From Altererythrobacter xiamenensis (GTDB taxonomy: Bacteria; Pseudomonadota; Alphaproteobacteria; Sphingomonadales; Sphingomonadaceae), in assembly GCF_900177715.1 (NCBI RefSeq), contig NZ_FXWG01000003.1, forward strand, positions 620,001-684,000: DNA of 64,000 nt, read 5' to 3'. Shown piece by piece: positions 1-10,474 of this stretch (positions are counted from its first letter, which is position 1; every line of letters starts with the position of its first letter). The notes beneath the pieces were generated by a model, which ran no database searches, was not told the origin of the DNA, and worked only from the letters and a program-made list of their open reading frames with translations. The position numbers and the translations under genes were made by a program.

Positions 1-716
1 ACCTCATCGAGGTAGAGCGTGCCGCCATCTGCAAGTTCGAGCAGGCCGGGACGCACCAGCTTGCCGTCGGCTTCTTCGCCGAACAGTTCCTGCTCGAACC
101 GCTCGGGCGTTATGCGCGCCGAATTGACGATGACGAAAGCGCTCGTCGCACGGGGGCTCCAGCTGTGGAGCAGCCGCGCCGCCACCTCCTTGCCCGCCCC
201 TGCCGGGCCCGAAATCAGCACACGGCTGCCGGTGTTAGCCACGCGCTTCAGGGTGGCGCGCACGGCGTTGATCGCGGTCGAATTGCCGGTGAACTCCTCA
301 CCGCGGGTAAATCCCTCGCGTAGCTGCGTGTTCTCGCGGCGCAGTCGCTCGGTCTCTGTCGCACGCTCGACGAGCAGCAGCAGGCGCTCGGCCTCGAATG
401 GCTTTTCGATGAAGTCCATCGCTCCGCGACCGACGGCGGAAACAGCAGTGTCGATATTGCCGTGACCTGAAAAGATGATGACCGGCAATTCGGGCTCGCG
501 CGCCTTGATAGCGTCGAGCACTTCAAGGCCATCCATCTCGCTCCCATGAAGCCAGACGTCGAGCAGGACGAGGCTCGGTCGACGTTCGTCGATTGCATTG
601 AGCGCGCTCGTGCTATCTGCCGCCGTTCGGCAATTATAGCCTTCGTCGCTAAGCACACCTGCCACAAGGTCGCGAATATCTCGTTCGTCGTCGACGATCA
701 GGATGTCGAGTGCCAT
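1..716 (-). CDS. ntrX: NtrX, response regulator of the NtrY/NtrX system (C-terminus cut by window edge)
   Basis: The 238 visible codons begin MALDILIVDD at an ATG ending at 716. A receiver domain occupies about residues 1-120, with the acidic pair D9-D10 and phospho-acceptor D53 in LVLLDVW. It is followed by an AAA+ domain with Walker A GPAGAGKE and the start of Walker B (LYLDE). Where sigma-54 activators carry the GAFTGA loop, this protein reads ELFGEEADGKLVRPG, so the loop is absent. That is known for alphaproteobacterial NtrX and suggests regulation without sigma-54 remodelling. The gene follows ntrY by 27 bases on the same strand and so probably shares its mRNA. The Fis-type DNA-binding end lies outside the window. 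Confidence 0.93.
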   Translation of the reverse strand, partial: MALDILIVDDERDIRDLVAGVLSDEGYNCRTAADSTSALNAIDERRPSLVLLDVWLHGSEMDGLEVLDAIKAREPELPVIIFSGHGNIDTAVSAVGRGAMDFIEKPFEAERLLLLVERATETERLRRENTQLREGFTRGEEFTGNSTAINAVRATLKRVANTGSRVLISGPAGAGKEVAARLLHSWSPRATSAFVIVNSARITPERFEQELFGEEADGKLVRPGLLELADGGTLYLDE

Positions 717-743
717 GTCAGGTTGTTCCTTCGTATTCAGTCA

Positions 744-2975
744 TCAGTTCTTGTCCTCGGCGCCGTGCTCCAGCGGGTCGCGGGCAAGCCGAAGCACGAC
801 GCGGGTTCCGCCGGCTTCATTGGTCGAAAAAGTCATGTCGCCGCCGTGCTCGTCGACGATCTTGTTGACGATTGCGAGGCCCAGGCCAGTGCCTTTCTCT
901 CGCGTTGTCATGTATGGTTCGGTAATTCGCTCGCGTTCCTGCGGCAGCCCGACGCCGTTATCCTCGACCGTAACGGTAAGCATGGTATCGGAACTTTCCA
1001 TCTTCACACCGATCCGCCCGCGATAGTCCGGCTCTTCCGTTTGTGCACGAGCTTCGACCGCCTCCACCGCATTTTTCAGAACATTGGTCATCGCCTGGCC
1101 GACCTGGTGGCGATCACAGCTGATGATCGGATCTTCGACCTCGTCGAGCGACAAGGCGAAATCGACTTGCGGATGCGCGACTTCCTGCAGGAAAAGTGCC
1201 TGCCGAAGGAGATCGACCGCGTCTTCCTGGCGAAAATTGGGCTTGGGCAAGCGGGCGAAGGAGCTGAACTCGTCGACCATTTTCCTAAGGTCGCCGACCT
1301 GGCGTATGATCGTGCCCGTCAACTCGTCGAAAAGCTCGCCGTCGATTTCGATCTGCTTGCGATAGCGGCGGTTGAGACGCTCGGTAGCCAGCTGGATTGG
1401 CGTGAGCGGATTCTTGATTTCATGGGCAATACGGCGAGCCACATCGGACCACGCGGCCTGCCTCTGGTCGAGCAACTGGCGCGTGATGTCTTCAAAGGTG
1501 ATGACCTGGCCACCTTTCTCCGGTGCTAGTTTGACCGCCAGCGTGAGCAATTCCTCGCCGCGCTGGTGCGTGACGACACCGCTTGACACCCCGGATTCGG
1601 CCAACTGAGCGATCTGAGGGGAAAGACTCGCCAGATTTCGGCCGACTGGAGAGCCGCCCCCCTCCCCGATCAGGAGCGTCTGGGCAGAGCCGTTGATCAG
1701 CTGGACCCGCCCTTCCCCGTCCAGCGAGATGACCCCGGAGGTTACGGATTCCAGGACCGCTTCAGTGAATGCGCGCCGGTCATCGATCTGGCGATTGGCA
1801 CTGACCAGCGCATCGGTCTGCTTTTCCAACTGCGCCGTCATCCGATTGAAAGCGCGGTTCAGAAGTCCGATCTCGTCGGCCCCTGTCCGGCCAGATACCC
1901 GAAGCGCGAAGTTCCCTGCGCCTACCTTGCGCGCAGCCCCGACCAGTTCGGTAAGCGGTTCCACCTGACGATCGGCGAACCGCAATGCAAACCACACGGC
2001 CAGTCCAACGAGCGCAAGGCTCACGACAAACAACGCCAGGTTGAAACGCAATTGCAGCGCTCGAGCCCTGCTCGCCAGCGTGTCATAGGCCGATGAAATG
2101 GACTTGGCGCGTTCCCAGGTGGTGAACAGGTCGGCTTCCGAATTGCGCGAGTTGTAGAGATAGATGCCTCCCTCGGGATCGATAGCGGCGAGCGCTTCGA
2201 TACGGTTAGGGCTGGCGGAGATATTGACTGCTTCCCCGGCGGCGAGCGGTGCAAGCGAGGCACGCGCGAACCCGGTGGGATCGTTACCCTCAGTAACGTT
2301 GAAGGCTGCAGCAACGCGCATATCGTCGCCTTCCACACGCTGGAGAATGACCGTCTCGCTGAGGTCCCTCCCCTGCATCTGGAAAGCCACGACATCGACG
2401 AAGCGCTGGTCGGCAAGATCTGCCAGCGTCACCTCGTCGAGCTGGTCGAGATAATAGCGAAGGTCGCCCGCCATTGTGACGGTTTCCTGCGCCACCTCGA
2501 GCTGGTTCTGTTCGTAAAACGTATCGGCAAGCTGGCGGGTGTTTTCCATCAGACCGCGGGAATCGTCGGAAAACCAGAAATCGACGCCCGACTGGAACAG
2601 GAACGCCGCAAATGCAGCAACCAACAGGGTTGGAACGGCCGCGACCATCGAGAAGAAGAACACAAGCCTGACATGGAGGCGCGCCGTGCTGCCTGCTGCG
2701 CGTCTCAGCGCCAATCGCCGGCCCAGCAGCACGAGCAGTGCCATCGCCGGGATAAGCGTCCCGATCAGTAGTACCGCAACCTTTGCCGACGGAAGCAACT
2801 GCCCGTTGGGCGGAGCGGTGCTGAACGCGAACCAAGTGCTCCAGATGGCCAGCAACAGAGCCAGCGCGCAGAATATTTCGAGAACGAGAAATACATTGGC
2901 GCGGCGCGATGCGACTATGAAGCGTCGCCACCAGCGCGGAGAGCGCTGGGTTTCTGAAGTAGCCATGGCATCCAT
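744..2975 (-). CDS. ntrY: NtrY, membrane sensor histidine kinase
   Basis: 743 aa, the usual NtrY size. The N-terminus has hydrophobic segments at about 28-50, 63-85 and 103-128, then a periplasmic stretch, another TM near 310-330 and a HAMP region. A PAS-like segment, a HisKA domain with the H-box motif [12 protein letters not shown] and an HATPase_c domain (N-box NVLKNAVEAV, G-box DNGVGLP, then GTGLGLAIV) follow. It should phosphorylate NtrX in response to a nitrogen or redox-related signal. A second in-frame ATG lies 9 bases inside the one used. It is separated from upstream ntrC by 72 bases without an obvious terminator, so read-through from dusB-ntrBC is possible. Confidence 0.95.
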   Translation of the reverse strand: MDAMATSETQRSPRWWRRFIVASRRANVFLVLEIFCALALLLAIWSTWFAFSTAPPNGQLLPSAKVAVLLIGTLIPAMALLVLLGRRLALRRAAGSTARLHVRLVFFFSMVAAVPTLLVAAFAAFLFQSGVDFWFSDDSRGLMENTRQLADTFYEQNQLEVAQETVTMAGDLRYYLDQLDEVTLADLADQRFVDVVAFQMQGRDLSETVILQRVEGDDMRVAAAFNVTEGNDPTGFARASLAPLAAGEAVNISASPNRIEALAAIDPEGGIYLYNSRNSEADLFTTWERAKSISSAYDTLASRARALQLRFNLALFVVSLALVGLAVWFALRFADRQVEPLTELVGAARKVGAGNFALRVSGRTGADEIGLLNRAFNRMTAQLEKQTDALVSANRQIDDRRAFTEAVLESVTSGVISLDGEGRVQLINGSAQTLLIGEGGGSPVGRNLASLSPQIAQLAESGVSSGVVTHQRGEELLTLAVKLAPEKGGQVITFEDITRQLLDQRQAAWSDVARRIAHEIKNPLTPIQLATERLNRRYRKQIEIDGELFDELTGTIIRQVGDLRKMVDEFSSFARLPKPNFRQEDAVDLLRQALFLQEVAHPQVDFALSLDEVEDPIISCDRHQVGQAMTNVLKNAVEAVEARAQTEEPDYRGRIGVKMESSDTMLTVTVEDNGVGLPQERERITEPYMTTREKGTGLGLAIVNKIVDEHGGDMTFSTNEAGGTRVVLRLARDPLEHGAEDKN

Positions 2976-3047
2976 CGTTGCGCGTTTACAACGCTACTGT
3001 TGCAAGGATGCAAGCGAAATGTGTGGCTTTTGCGTTGAACCGGTATG

Positions 3048-4463
3048 TCAAAGCGGGCGCGCGAAACGGTCGGGGTCGATCGCAAGCTCTCCCAGCCTCT
3101 TGCGCAACGTATTCCGGTTGATCCCCAAGAGCCCTGCAGCGCGTAGTTGGTTACCGCCGGTCTTGCCAAGCGCGTGCTCGATCAGCGGCTTTTCGAAAGC
3201 GGCTAGAGCCGAATGATACAGCGCACCTGAAGGCGGGCTGTTGGCAGTAAGCCACTGTTCAAGCGCATGCCCAAACGCAGTTTCGGGTGAGCTGTCGGAT
3301 GCGGCTTTCTCCGAACCGATGACCTCTTCGATCGTGCCGGGATCGATAACGTCTTTGCGGGACATCAGCGCGAGCCGGTACATCACATTGCGCAGTTCGC
3401 GAACGTTGCCGCGCCATTTCCGCTCGCGAAGCATCACCTTCGCTTCATCGCTGATGCTGCGGCGCGGAAGCCCCTCTTCGCTCGCGAGGTGCAGGAAATG
3501 ACTGGCGAGAACGCCAATATCCTCGTTGCGCTCTCGCAGGGGCGGCACCTCGATGGGAACGACGTTGAGGCGATAAAACAGGTCTTCGCGGAAAGTGCCA
3601 GCAGCAATCATCGGTGCGAGATCGCGATTGGTAGCCGCGATAATGCGGACATCGACCGCGATTTCCTGCCGACCACCGACACGGCGGATGCGGCCCGATT
3701 GCAACGCGCGCAGGAGCCGCGTTTGCGCTTCGGCAGGCATGTCGCCAATTTCGTCAAGGAACAGCGTCCCGCCATTGGCCTGTTCGAACTTGCCGATCGC
3801 CTGGTTGGTCGCGCCGGTGAACGCGCCCTTCTCGTGTCCGAAGAGTTCGCTCTCGATCAATTCGGAGGGGATGGCCGCGGTATTGACCGCGACGAAAGGC
3901 CCGGACTTGCGAGCGCCTAGCTGATGGATGGCTTCAGCCACCAATTCCTTGCCGGTACCGGATTCGCCGGTGACAAGCACGGTCAAATCGTTGCGCAGAA
4001 CGCGCGTGATCATCCGGTAGACGCCCTGCATCGCCGGACTGCGTCCGACGAGCGGCATGCCATCGCCTTCAGCCGCAGGCGAGGTGTCCGCTTCCTGCCG
4101 CTGGCCCACAGCCTGGCGAACGGCCTTGACCAGCTCATCGAGATCGAACGGCTTGGGAAAGTATTCGAATGCCTGGGTCTCGCTCGCCCTGACCGCCGTA
4201 TCGAGCGTGTTCTGGGCAGACAGCACGATGACCGGCATGGTTGGATGCTGCTCGCGGACCTTGGGCAAGGCAGCGATACCGTCGCCATCTGTCAGCATGA
4301 CGTCGGTCAGCATCGCGTCATAGCTGCCTTGGGACAGGAGCCTGTCGCGCGCCTCGATGCTCTCGCAATTGGCGACCGAAAAGCCCTCATCCTCGAGCGC
4401 GGCCATAATCACCGTCGCAATCGATTTGTCGTCTTCGACCAGAAGAATATCGCCGTTCGTCAC
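3048..4463 (-). CDS. ntrC: NtrC, sigma-54-dependent nitrogen response regulator
   Basis: 471 aa with the full three-domain layout. The receiver domain (about 1-120) has D54 in MLTDVML as phospho-acceptor. The AAA+ domain has Walker A GESGTGKE, an intact GAFTGA loop contacting sigma-54, and Walker B LFLDEIGD. The C-terminal Fis-type helix-turn-helix ends near GINRNTLRKRL. It activates nitrogen-assimilation promoters when phosphorylated by NtrB. The start overlaps the ntrB stop by 4 bases, indicating translational coupling. Its intact GAFTGA contrasts with the neighbouring NtrX, which lacks it. Confidence 0.97.
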   Translation of the reverse strand: MTNGDILLVEDDKSIATVIMAALEDEGFSVANCESIEARDRLLSQGSYDAMLTDVMLTDGDGIAALPKVREQHPTMPVIVLSAQNTLDTAVRASETQAFEYFPKPFDLDELVKAVRQAVGQRQEADTSPAAEGDGMPLVGRSPAMQGVYRMITRVLRNDLTVLVTGESGTGKELVAEAIHQLGARKSGPFVAVNTAAIPSELIESELFGHEKGAFTGATNQAIGKFEQANGGTLFLDEIGDMPAEAQTRLLRALQSGRIRRVGGRQEIAVDVRIIAATNRDLAPMIAAGTFREDLFYRLNVVPIEVPPLRERNEDIGVLASHFLHLASEEGLPRRSISDEAKVMLRERKWRGNVRELRNVMYRLALMSRKDVIDPGTIEEVIGSEKAASDSSPETAFGHALEQWLTANSPPSGALYHSALAAFEKPLIEHALGKTGGNQLRAAGLLGINRNTLRKRLGELAIDPDRFARPL

Positions 4464-5548
4464 GCTCCACCCTCCAGTGCACGAGGCAGGTGCAGGCGGA
4501 AATGGGTCAGGCCTTTTCCGCTATCGCGCTCATGTCCAATCCTCCCGTTCATGTCGCGCACCAGCTTGCGCACGAGAGCGAGGCCGAGGCCCTGACCCGA
4601 TTTCTTGGAGCTGATGAACGGTTCGAACACATGATCGCGGATCTTCGGAGCGATACCGGCGCCATTGTCGGACACGGTAATCTCGATTGGCAGCTTGACC
4701 TTCTGGCCAAACCGTATCGCGCTGAACGCCAGGCCGCTGACGAAACGCGTGCGCACGACAACCTCCCCCTCGTCCATGGCGCTTGCTGCATCGCGCGCGT
4801 TCGAGATGAGATTGATCAGGACCTGCTCCAGAGCATCGCGATTGGCGAGGACGGGGGGAAGCGATGGATCGAACTCCTCGTCGATCCGCACCCCCTGGGT
4901 GCCCGCAGTCTGCACCGTCGCTATTGCCGACCGGATCGCTTCGTGAAGATTGACGGGCGCAACCGGTTCGGAGGCGGTGCTGCCCAATTGTTGCATCCGG
5001 TCGATCAGGCGTGCGATGCGATCCACCTCATCGGTGATCATCTGTGAAAGCCGCTTATCCTCGGGCTTCAGTTTGCGCGAGATGAGTTGCCCTGCCCCGC
5101 GGATCGCGGCGAGCGGGTTCTTGATCTCATGCGCGAGAATGCTCGGTGCGCCGAGCGATGTCGCGTCGAGTTTTTCCTCGCGGCCTTCTTCATCGCGGCG
5201 GGCATCGGAAATCGTGATGACGCGCCAACCGGGATAATTGGTCATCGGCGAAACGGTGAGATTGACCCTTCGTTCGTGTCCCGAAATCTCGAGGCCCACA
5301 TTGCGCGCGACCAGGGCCCCTTCGGTATCCCGCATCCGCTCGACCACCCAGGGCTCGACCAGCTTGAGAACATCGAGCACCGGACGACCGATCATGCGCT
5401 TGGCACCGCGACCAAGCAGGTGTTCCGTCGCCTGATTGGCTTCGACGACGATCTCACGCTCATCCACCAGCATCAATGCAAAGATCAGGCTGCCGATCTG
5501 CGCCGCCGCATCGGGTCGAATGGACGCCGCTGCTTCCATCGCTTTCAC
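4460..5548 (-). CDS. ntrB: NtrB (GlnL), cytoplasmic nitrogen sensor kinase
   Basis: 362 aa, soluble, no TM segments. An N-terminal PAS domain (about 15-125) precedes HisKA with the H-box [14 protein letters not shown] and an HATPase_c domain with N-box [10 protein letters not shown]-box DNGAGI and GQGLGLAL. This is the standard partner of NtrC; the family is normally controlled by PII proteins, which are not encoded here. It overlaps dusB upstream and ntrC downstream by 4 bases each, so the three genes form a coupled operon, as in many alphaproteobacteria where dusB was called nifR3. Confidence 0.96.
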   Translation of the reverse strand: MKAMEAAASIRPDAAAQIGSLIFALMLVDEREIVVEANQATEHLLGRGAKRMIGRPVLDVLKLVEPWVVERMRDTEGALVARNVGLEISGHERRVNLTVSPMTNYPGWRVITISDARRDEEGREEKLDATSLGAPSILAHEIKNPLAAIRGAGQLISRKLKPEDKRLSQMITDEVDRIARLIDRMQQLGSTASEPVAPVNLHEAIRSAIATVQTAGTQGVRIDEEFDPSLPPVLANRDALEQVLINLISNARDAASAMDEGEVVVRTRFVSGLAFSAIRFGQKVKLPIEITVSDNGAGIAPKIRDHVFEPFISSKKSGQGLGLALVRKLVRDMNGRIGHERDSGKGLTHFRLHLPRALEGGA

Positions 5549-6561
5549 GCAGCGCGCCGCCGCAGGAACGGCGTGTAGAAGCGCTCGATCTCACCCAGCA
5601 CCTGATCGGGATCGTCGATGAAATTGGCGTGATTGCGGAACTCGGCCGAGCCGTGCATTCCCTTGGTGTACCAACCCAGATGCTTGCGCGCGATCTTGGT
5701 CCCGACATCGCGGCCATAGTGCTCGAGCATGGCGTTATAATGCTCGACCAGCACCTTGTACTGCTCGTCGAAGCTCGGGCTTTCGAGCATCTCGCCGGTG
5801 CGCCACCAATGCATGACCTGGCCCAGCAACCACGGTTTGCCATAGGCGCCGCGTCCGATCATCACGCCGTCCGCACCCGATTGTTCAAGTGCGGTTGCCG
5901 CATCCTCGATACCGCAGATGTCGCCATTGACGATGACCGGGATCGACACCGCGTCCTTGACCTTCTGGACGAAGGCCCAGTCGGCGCTGCCCTTGTACAT
6001 CTGGTTCCGGGTGCGACCGTGGACGGTGATCATCTTGACCCCAACGTCCTCGGCGACCTTGGCAAGTTCGGGCGCGTTGAGGCTGGCATGGTCCCAGCCC
6101 ATCCGCATCTTGACCGTCACCGGCACGTCGACCGCTTTGACCGTCGCTTCCATCAGCTTGGTCGCGAGCGGCACTTCACGCATCAGCGCACTGCCGGCAA
6201 AGCCGTTGACGATCTTGCGCACCGGGCAACCAAAATTGATGTCGATTATTGCCGCGCCATTGCCTTCCTGCAGCTTGGCAGCCTCGGCCATGCTTTCGGG
6301 ATCACAACCTACCAGCTGCATCGAAACGGGCTCTTCGATTGCGTCCCATTCCGCCTTCTGGATCGACTGACGCGTCTCGCGAATGGCGGCCTGGCTCGCA
6401 ATCATCTCGGTCACGTTGAGGCCCGAACCATAGCGCCGCACGAGCTTGCGGAACGGCAGGTCGGTTACGCCTGTCATGGGCGCGAGCACGACCGGATCGG
6501 CGATTTCGACCGGACCGATCCGGATGGGCTTGAGTGCCGGTGGAGAGGGTAGATTGCTCAT
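5545..6561 (-). CDS. dusB: tRNA-dihydrouridine synthase DusB
   Basis: 338 aa TIM-barrel flavoenzyme that reduces specific uridines in tRNA D-loops. Visible family motifs are [12 protein letters not shown] near the N-terminus, NFGCPVRK carrying the catalytic cysteine, and [12 protein letters not shown] for FMN/tRNA binding. I start at the ATG ending at 6561 (MSNLPSPP); an upstream in-frame extension to 6738 would add non-conserved sequence and overlap the divergent ispDF start. Head gene of the dusB-ntrB-ntrC operon, overlapping ntrB by 4 bases. Confidence 0.95.
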   Translation of the reverse strand: MSNLPSPPALKPIRIGPVEIADPVVLAPMTGVTDLPFRKLVRRYGSGLNVTEMIASQAAIRETRQSIQKAEWDAIEEPVSMQLVGCDPESMAEAAKLQEGNGAAIIDINFGCPVRKIVNGFAGSALMREVPLATKLMEATVKAVDVPVTVKMRMGWDHASLNAPELAKVAEDVGVKMITVHGRTRNQMYKGSADWAFVQKVKDAVSIPVIVNGDICGIEDAATALEQSGADGVMIGRGAYGKPWLLGQVMHWWRTGEMLESPSFDEQYKVLVEHYNAMLEHYGRDVGTKIARKHLGWYTKGMHGSAEFRNHANFIDDPDQVLGEIERFYTPFLRRRAA

Positions 6562-6640
6562 AATTCGAGATGTGCCTAAAAATTGGGCAGCGCATAGTGG
6601 ATTGCGCGGGGAGCGTCCAGTCCCTAAGCGCACCGGCGCG

Positions 6641-7789
6641 ATGCAGGGCTCCACCACCCTTCCCCCTTTCGCGGCGATTGTCGTAGCCGCCGGACAAGGC
6701 CTGCGCGCGGGCAGCGAGATTCCGAAGCAGTTTCGCAAGTGGCGCGGTAAGCCGCTGGTTCGACATTCGGTCGAGGCGCTTCAGGTTCAAGGGGCCGGCC
6801 AAATCATCGTAGCGATCCCTGAAGGTGGCAAAGACCTCGCAGACCAGGCACTGAACGGGCTTGACGGATACACACTGGTAATAGGCGGCGAAACGCGCCA
6901 GCAATCGGTCCGCAATGCGCTTGAGGCCCTTGAGGACGGATCCTGCGCTCGCGTGCTGATCCATGATGCCGCGCGCCCTGACCTGCCCGATGAGGTCACT
7001 GCAAAGCTGCTCGAGGCACTTGATGATCATCCCGGCGCGATACCCGTACTACCAGTGGTCGACAGTATCGCCGTAGCCCAAGGGGGCCTGATGAGTGGCA
7101 AGGCAGACCGAGAGACGCTTCGCCGCGTGCAAACTCCGCAGGCCTTTCGCTTTATCGATATCCTCATGGCGCACCGCGCCTGGGCAGGCACGCCCGATGC
7201 CGGTGACGATGCACAAGTGCTCATGGCAAGCGGCGGCTCGGTAGCGTTGGTCGATGGCGACGAGCGATTGAAGAAAATTACCTTTGCGGAGGATTTCGTG
7301 GACAGCATTCCTGCAATCCGGGTCGGATCGGGCTTCGACGTGCACCGCCTCGTTACCGGCGAGGAATTGTGGCTCTGCGGCCTCAAGATCGAGCATGACA
7401 AGGGGCTTGCCGGACATTCGGATGCCGACGTCGCGCTGCACGCGGTGGTCGACGCGCTGCTCGGCGCGATCGGCAATGGCGACATCGGCACCCATTTCCC
7501 GCCGAGCGACCCGCAATGGAAAGGCGCGCCCTCCCCCATGTTCCTCGAGCATGCAGCCAAGCTGGTGGACGAGGCCGGATACGGTATCGGCAATGTCGAT
7601 CTCACAATCATTTGCGAAGCGCCCAAGATCGGCCCACACCGGGACGCCATGCGTGGCAAGCTTGCCGAACTGCTGGGAATCGATCAGAGCCGCGTAAGCG
7701 TGAAGGCCACGACGACCGAAAGGCTCGGCTTCACCGGACGCGGCGAAGGTATAGCGGCGCAGGCCGTCGTCAGCCTCGAACGGCGCTGA
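6641..7789 (+). CDS. ispDF: IspDF, bifunctional MEP-pathway enzyme
   Basis: 382 aa fusion of 2-C-methyl-D-erythritol 4-phosphate cytidylyltransferase and 2-C-methyl-D-erythritol 2,4-cyclodiphosphate synthase, two non-consecutive steps of isoprenoid precursor synthesis. The IspD half (about 1-220) has the nucleotide-binding [10 protein letters not shown] and IPKQF. The IspF half (about 223-382) has GSGFDVHRL and GHSDADV, which bind the active-site metal. Start ATG at 6641 gives a conventional N-terminus. Such fusions are common in alphaproteobacteria. Divergent from dusB with about 80 bases between starts; followed 16 bases later by pncC. Confidence 0.97.
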   Translation: MQGSTTLPPFAAIVVAAGQGLRAGSEIPKQFRKWRGKPLVRHSVEALQVQGAGQIIVAIPEGGKDLADQALNGLDGYTLVIGGETRQQSVRNALEALEDGSCARVLIHDAARPDLPDEVTAKLLEALDDHPGAIPVLPVVDSIAVAQGGLMSGKADRETLRRVQTPQAFRFIDILMAHRAWAGTPDAGDDAQVLMASGGSVALVDGDERLKKITFAEDFVDSIPAIRVGSGFDVHRLVTGEELWLCGLKIEHDKGLAGHSDADVALHAVVDALLGAIGNGDIGTHFPPSDPQWKGAPSPMFLEHAAKLVDEAGYGIGNVDLTIICEAPKIGPHRDAMRGKLAELLGIDQSRVSVKATTTERLGFTGRGEGIAAQAVVSLERR

Positions 7790-7805
7790 CAAGCGGAGTA
7801 CGACA

Positions 7806-8309
7806 ATGGATCAAGGCAGCCTCCTTCCCGCAGAGATCGACGAACTCGCCAAGCGCGTCGTCGAGGAAAATGCAGCCAAAGGTCGCAAGATCGTGCTGGC
7901 AGAGAGCTGCACCGGTGGTCTCGTTGCGGCAGCGATAACCGAGATTCCGGGATCCTCCGCAGTGCTCGACCGCGGCTTCGTGACTTATTCGAACGAGGCG
8001 AAAATGGAGAGCCTCGGCGTCGCACAGGACATTATCGAGACCTTTGGCGCCGTTTCGATCGCGTGCGTCTGGGCGATGGCACAGGGCGCGCTGGAGCGCA
8101 GCGACGCGGACGTAGCCGTTGCGATCAGCGGTGTCGCCGGGCCAGGTGGCGGATCCCAGCTCAAACCGGTTGGCACGGTGGTGTTTGCCAAGGTTGAACG
8201 CGGTGAAGAAGGTGATCCGAAGGGGGAACTCAAACAATATGGCGAGATCGGCCGTGCCGGGGTTCGCCGCGAAGCGACGATCTGCGCGCTCGAACTGCTT
8301 CTTCCTTAG
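7806..8309 (+). CDS. pncC: Nicotinamide-nucleotide amidase, CinA C-terminal type
   Basis: 167 aa, matching the stand-alone C-terminal CinA domain; the N-terminal molybdopterin-binding-like domain of full CinA is absent. Motifs are ESCTGGL near residue 36, IPGSSAVL, and GVAGPGGG near residue 117. The family deamidates nicotinamide mononucleotide to the acid form, recycling pyridine nucleotides. It lies 16 bases behind ispDF and ends in a 4-base convergent overlap with the next minus-strand gene. Confidence 0.9.
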   Translation: MDQGSLLPAEIDELAKRVVEENAAKGRKIVLAESCTGGLVAAAITEIPGSSAVLDRGFVTYSNEAKMESLGVAQDIIETFGAVSIACVWAMAQGALERSDADVAVAISGVAGPGGGSQLKPVGTVVFAKVERGEEGDPKGELKQYGEIGRAGVRREATICALELLLP

Positions 8310-8761
8310 CGGTTCGCTGGTGCGTTCTCGCGTCCGTAAAGTTCATCCGCACGCGCTTCGAATGCTTGAACCATCTTACGGAAAGCGCGGTCGAAATATT
8401 GCCCGGCGAGCGCTTCGAACACCGCGTTGCGGAAGGTGAACTCTACCGAAAACTCGATTTCGCACCCGCCATCTTCCAGGCAGTGGAAGAGCCACAGATT
8501 GTCGAGATTCTTGAGTGGTCCGTCGACGTAGAAAACCTCGATCCGGTCGGGCCGGCGCTTCTCCACGCGGGAGGTGAACTTCTCCCGCAGGGATTTGAAC
8601 CCGACCACCATGTCGGCAACCATCTCTGTCTCTGTGTCCGACCGAACCCGCGTAGCAATGACCCACGGCAGAAACTCGCCATAGCGACCGACGTCGGCCA
8701 CCAGGTCGAACATCTGCTCGCAGCTATAGGGCAGCCGCCGTGTTTCGCGGATGCCAGGCAT
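8306..8761 (-). CDS. RatA/COQ10-type START-domain protein
   Basis: 151 aa single polyketide-cyclase/START-like domain. The N-terminus RRLPYSCEQMFDLVADVGRY and the PLKNLDNLW region are typical of the RatA/COQ10 family. Members bind ubiquinone or its intermediates and support respiration; the E. coli homologue was also described as an inhibitor of ribosome subunit association. No antitoxin gene lies beside it, and its partner is lipA, with start and stop sharing one base, so a house-keeping quinone role is the better inference. Confidence 0.85.
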   Translation of the reverse strand: MPGIRETRRLPYSCEQMFDLVADVGRYGEFLPWVIATRVRSDTETEMVADMVVGFKSLREKFTSRVEKRRPDRIEVFYVDGPLKNLDNLWLFHCLEDGGCEIEFSVEFTFRNAVFEALAGQYFDRAFRKMVQAFEARADELYGRENAPANR

Positions 8762-9717
8762 CAGGCGTTCTTCTTGGCAGCCTGCTTTGCGAGTCTCTCG
8801 GCGCGCGCCGCTTTCATCTCGGCAAAATCATCGCCCGCGTGGTAGCTCGAACGCGTGAGCGGGCTCGATGCGACCTGCAGGAAGCCCTTGGCGCGGGCAA
8901 TCGAGCCATAGGCGTCAAATGCCTTGGGGGTGACGAATTCGTCGACCTTGGCATGCTTGGGCGTAGGCTGGAGATATTGCCCCATGGTGATGAAATCGAC
9001 TTCCGCGCTGCGCATGTCGTCCATCACCTGGTGCACTTCGAGGCGCTGCTCGCCGAGGCCCAGCATCACGCCCGACTTGGTGAAGATCATCGGATCGTGC
9101 CGCTTCACCTCTTCCAGCAGGCGCAGCGAGGCATAATAGCGCGCGCCCGGACGGATAGTCGGGTAGAGCCGCGGCACGGTCTCGAGATTGTGGTTGTAGA
9201 CGTCGGGCCCGGCTTCGCAGATCGCTTCGACCGCTGCGCGCATCTTGCCGCGGAAATCGGGCGTCAGGATCTCGATCGTGGTGTCCGGCGTATTGCGGCG
9301 CAGCGCCTCGATCACCTTGACGAACTGCCCTGCCCCGCCATCGGGCAGGTCGTCACGATCGACGCTGGTGATGACGATGTGCTCAAGGCCCATCTTGGCT
9401 GCGGCAATCGCAGTATGCTCCGGCTCGAGCGGATCGACCGGACGCGGCATGCCGGTCTTGACGTTGCAAAACGCACAGGCGCGCGTGCAAACGTCGCCCA
9501 GGATCATCACCGTCGCGTGCTTTTTCGTCCAGCACTCTCCGATATTCGGACAGGCCGCTTCTTCGCACACGGTGTTGAGATTGAGCTCGCGCATCAGCTT
9601 GCGCGTTTCGTTATAGCCCTCGCTCACCGGCGCCCGGACTCGAATCCAGTCGGGCTTGCGCTGGCGCGGCGGGCGCGGTGCGTCGCCGTGGGACGGAGGG
9701 TTGGAGAGATCGTTCAT
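8761..9717 (-). CDS. lipA: Lipoyl synthase LipA
   Basis: 318 aa radical-SAM enzyme that inserts two sulfurs into octanoyl groups on lipoyl domains. It shows the N-terminal auxiliary cluster motif [12 protein letters not shown], the radical-SAM motif CTRACAFC, and the C-terminal RSSY that ligates the auxiliary cluster. I chose the ATG ending at 9717 (MNDLSNPP); the longer frame to 9786 would overlap the divergent carbonic anhydrase leader. Its product serves the lipoyl-bearing pyruvate dehydrogenase subunit encoded at 22344-23747. First gene of a two-gene unit with the START-domain gene. Confidence 0.97.
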   Translation of the reverse strand: MNDLSNPPSHGDAPRPPRQRKPDWIRVRAPVSEGYNETRKLMRELNLNTVCEEAACPNIGECWTKKHATVMILGDVCTRACAFCNVKTGMPRPVDPLEPEHTAIAAAKMGLEHIVITSVDRDDLPDGGAGQFVKVIEALRRNTPDTTIEILTPDFRGKMRAAVEAICEAGPDVYNHNLETVPRLYPTIRPGARYYASLRLLEEVKRHDPMIFTKSGVMLGLGEQRLEVHQVMDDMRSAEVDFITMGQYLQPTPKHAKVDEFVTPKAFDAYGSIARAKGFLQVASSPLTRSSYHAGDDFAEMKAARAERLAKQAAKKNA

Positions 9718-9799
9718 GCGGCCCCATCTAGCGTTTGGACTTGCCAGAAACAATGGCCAGCGGCATGGCACCCGAGTGATTACCAACCAAACTCCCGAA

Positions 9800-10429
9800 A
9801 TGAAGAGCCTGATCGAGGGCTATCACCGCTTCCGCGAACAAGGCTGGGCCGGTAGCCGCGCCCGATGGAGCGAACTGAAGGAGGGTCAGTCCCCACCTTT
9901 CATGGTCATTTCCTGTTCGGATAGCCGGGTCGATCCATCGCAGATCTTCGATGTCGATCCGGGCGAACTGTTTGTGGTCAGGAACGTGGCGGCGCTTGTC
10001 CCTCCATATGAGACGACACCGGGTCAGCACGGTGTGTCGGCCGCGCTCGAATTCGCGGTGCAGGTCCTGGAAGTCAGGGAAGTGCTGGTCATGGGGCACG
10101 GCCTGTGCGGCGGTTGCAAGGCGGCGCTGACCCAGATGATGGAAGGCGCGGATTACGGTGACGGCGCCTTTGTCCAGCAATGGATTTCGCTGCTCGACGA
10201 GGCGCGGATACCGGTCGCCAAAAAGCACGGCACCGAGAGCCGTCAGGCGGAGCTCGAGATGGAGCTCGCCGCGGTCAAGGTCAGTCTCGCCAATCTGATG
10301 ACGTTTCCTTTCGTGCGCGAGAAGGTGGAAAGCGGCCAGCTCATGCTGCGCGGCGCGCATTTCGCCATCTCCGACGGTCTGCTGCATCTGCTCGACGAGG
10401 ATAGCGGCAAGTTCCACGCCATCGTTTGA
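9800..10429 (+). CDS. Beta-class carbonic anhydrase
   Basis: 209 aa zinc enzyme interconverting carbon dioxide and bicarbonate. The signature residues are visible: [12 protein letters not shown] (first Zn cysteine and Asp-Arg dyad) and GHGLCGGC (Zn histidine and cysteine). The ATG at 9800 gives the usual start ([11 protein letters not shown]); an in-frame GTG at 9776 would add eight residues. The ribosome-binding site is weak for either. It is divergent from lipA across about 80 bases and precedes the NYN gene by 45 bases. Confidence 0.93.
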   Translation: MKSLIEGYHRFREQGWAGSRARWSELKEGQSPPFMVISCSDSRVDPSQIFDVDPGELFVVRNVAALVPPYETTPGQHGVSAALEFAVQVLEVREVLVMGHGLCGGCKAALTQMMEGADYGDGAFVQQWISLLDEARIPVAKKHGTESRQAELEMELAAVKVSLANLMTFPFVREKVESGQLMLRGAHFAISDGLLHLLDEDSGKFHAIV

Positions 10430-10474
10430 TCTCTTGCGCTTGCCCACCAAGGGCTGCGCTGCGATAGGGCACGC

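Noticed and set aside
546..1529. 327-aa open frame on the plus strand over ntrX/ntrY
   Set aside because: It lies opposite well-conserved kinase and regulator genes and has no recognisable motif; GC-rich shadow frame.
8306..8761. RatA-type protein as part of a toxin-antitoxin pair
   Set aside because: No antitoxin-sized partner is adjacent; the gene is paired with lipA instead, and the family has a quinone-binding housekeeping role.
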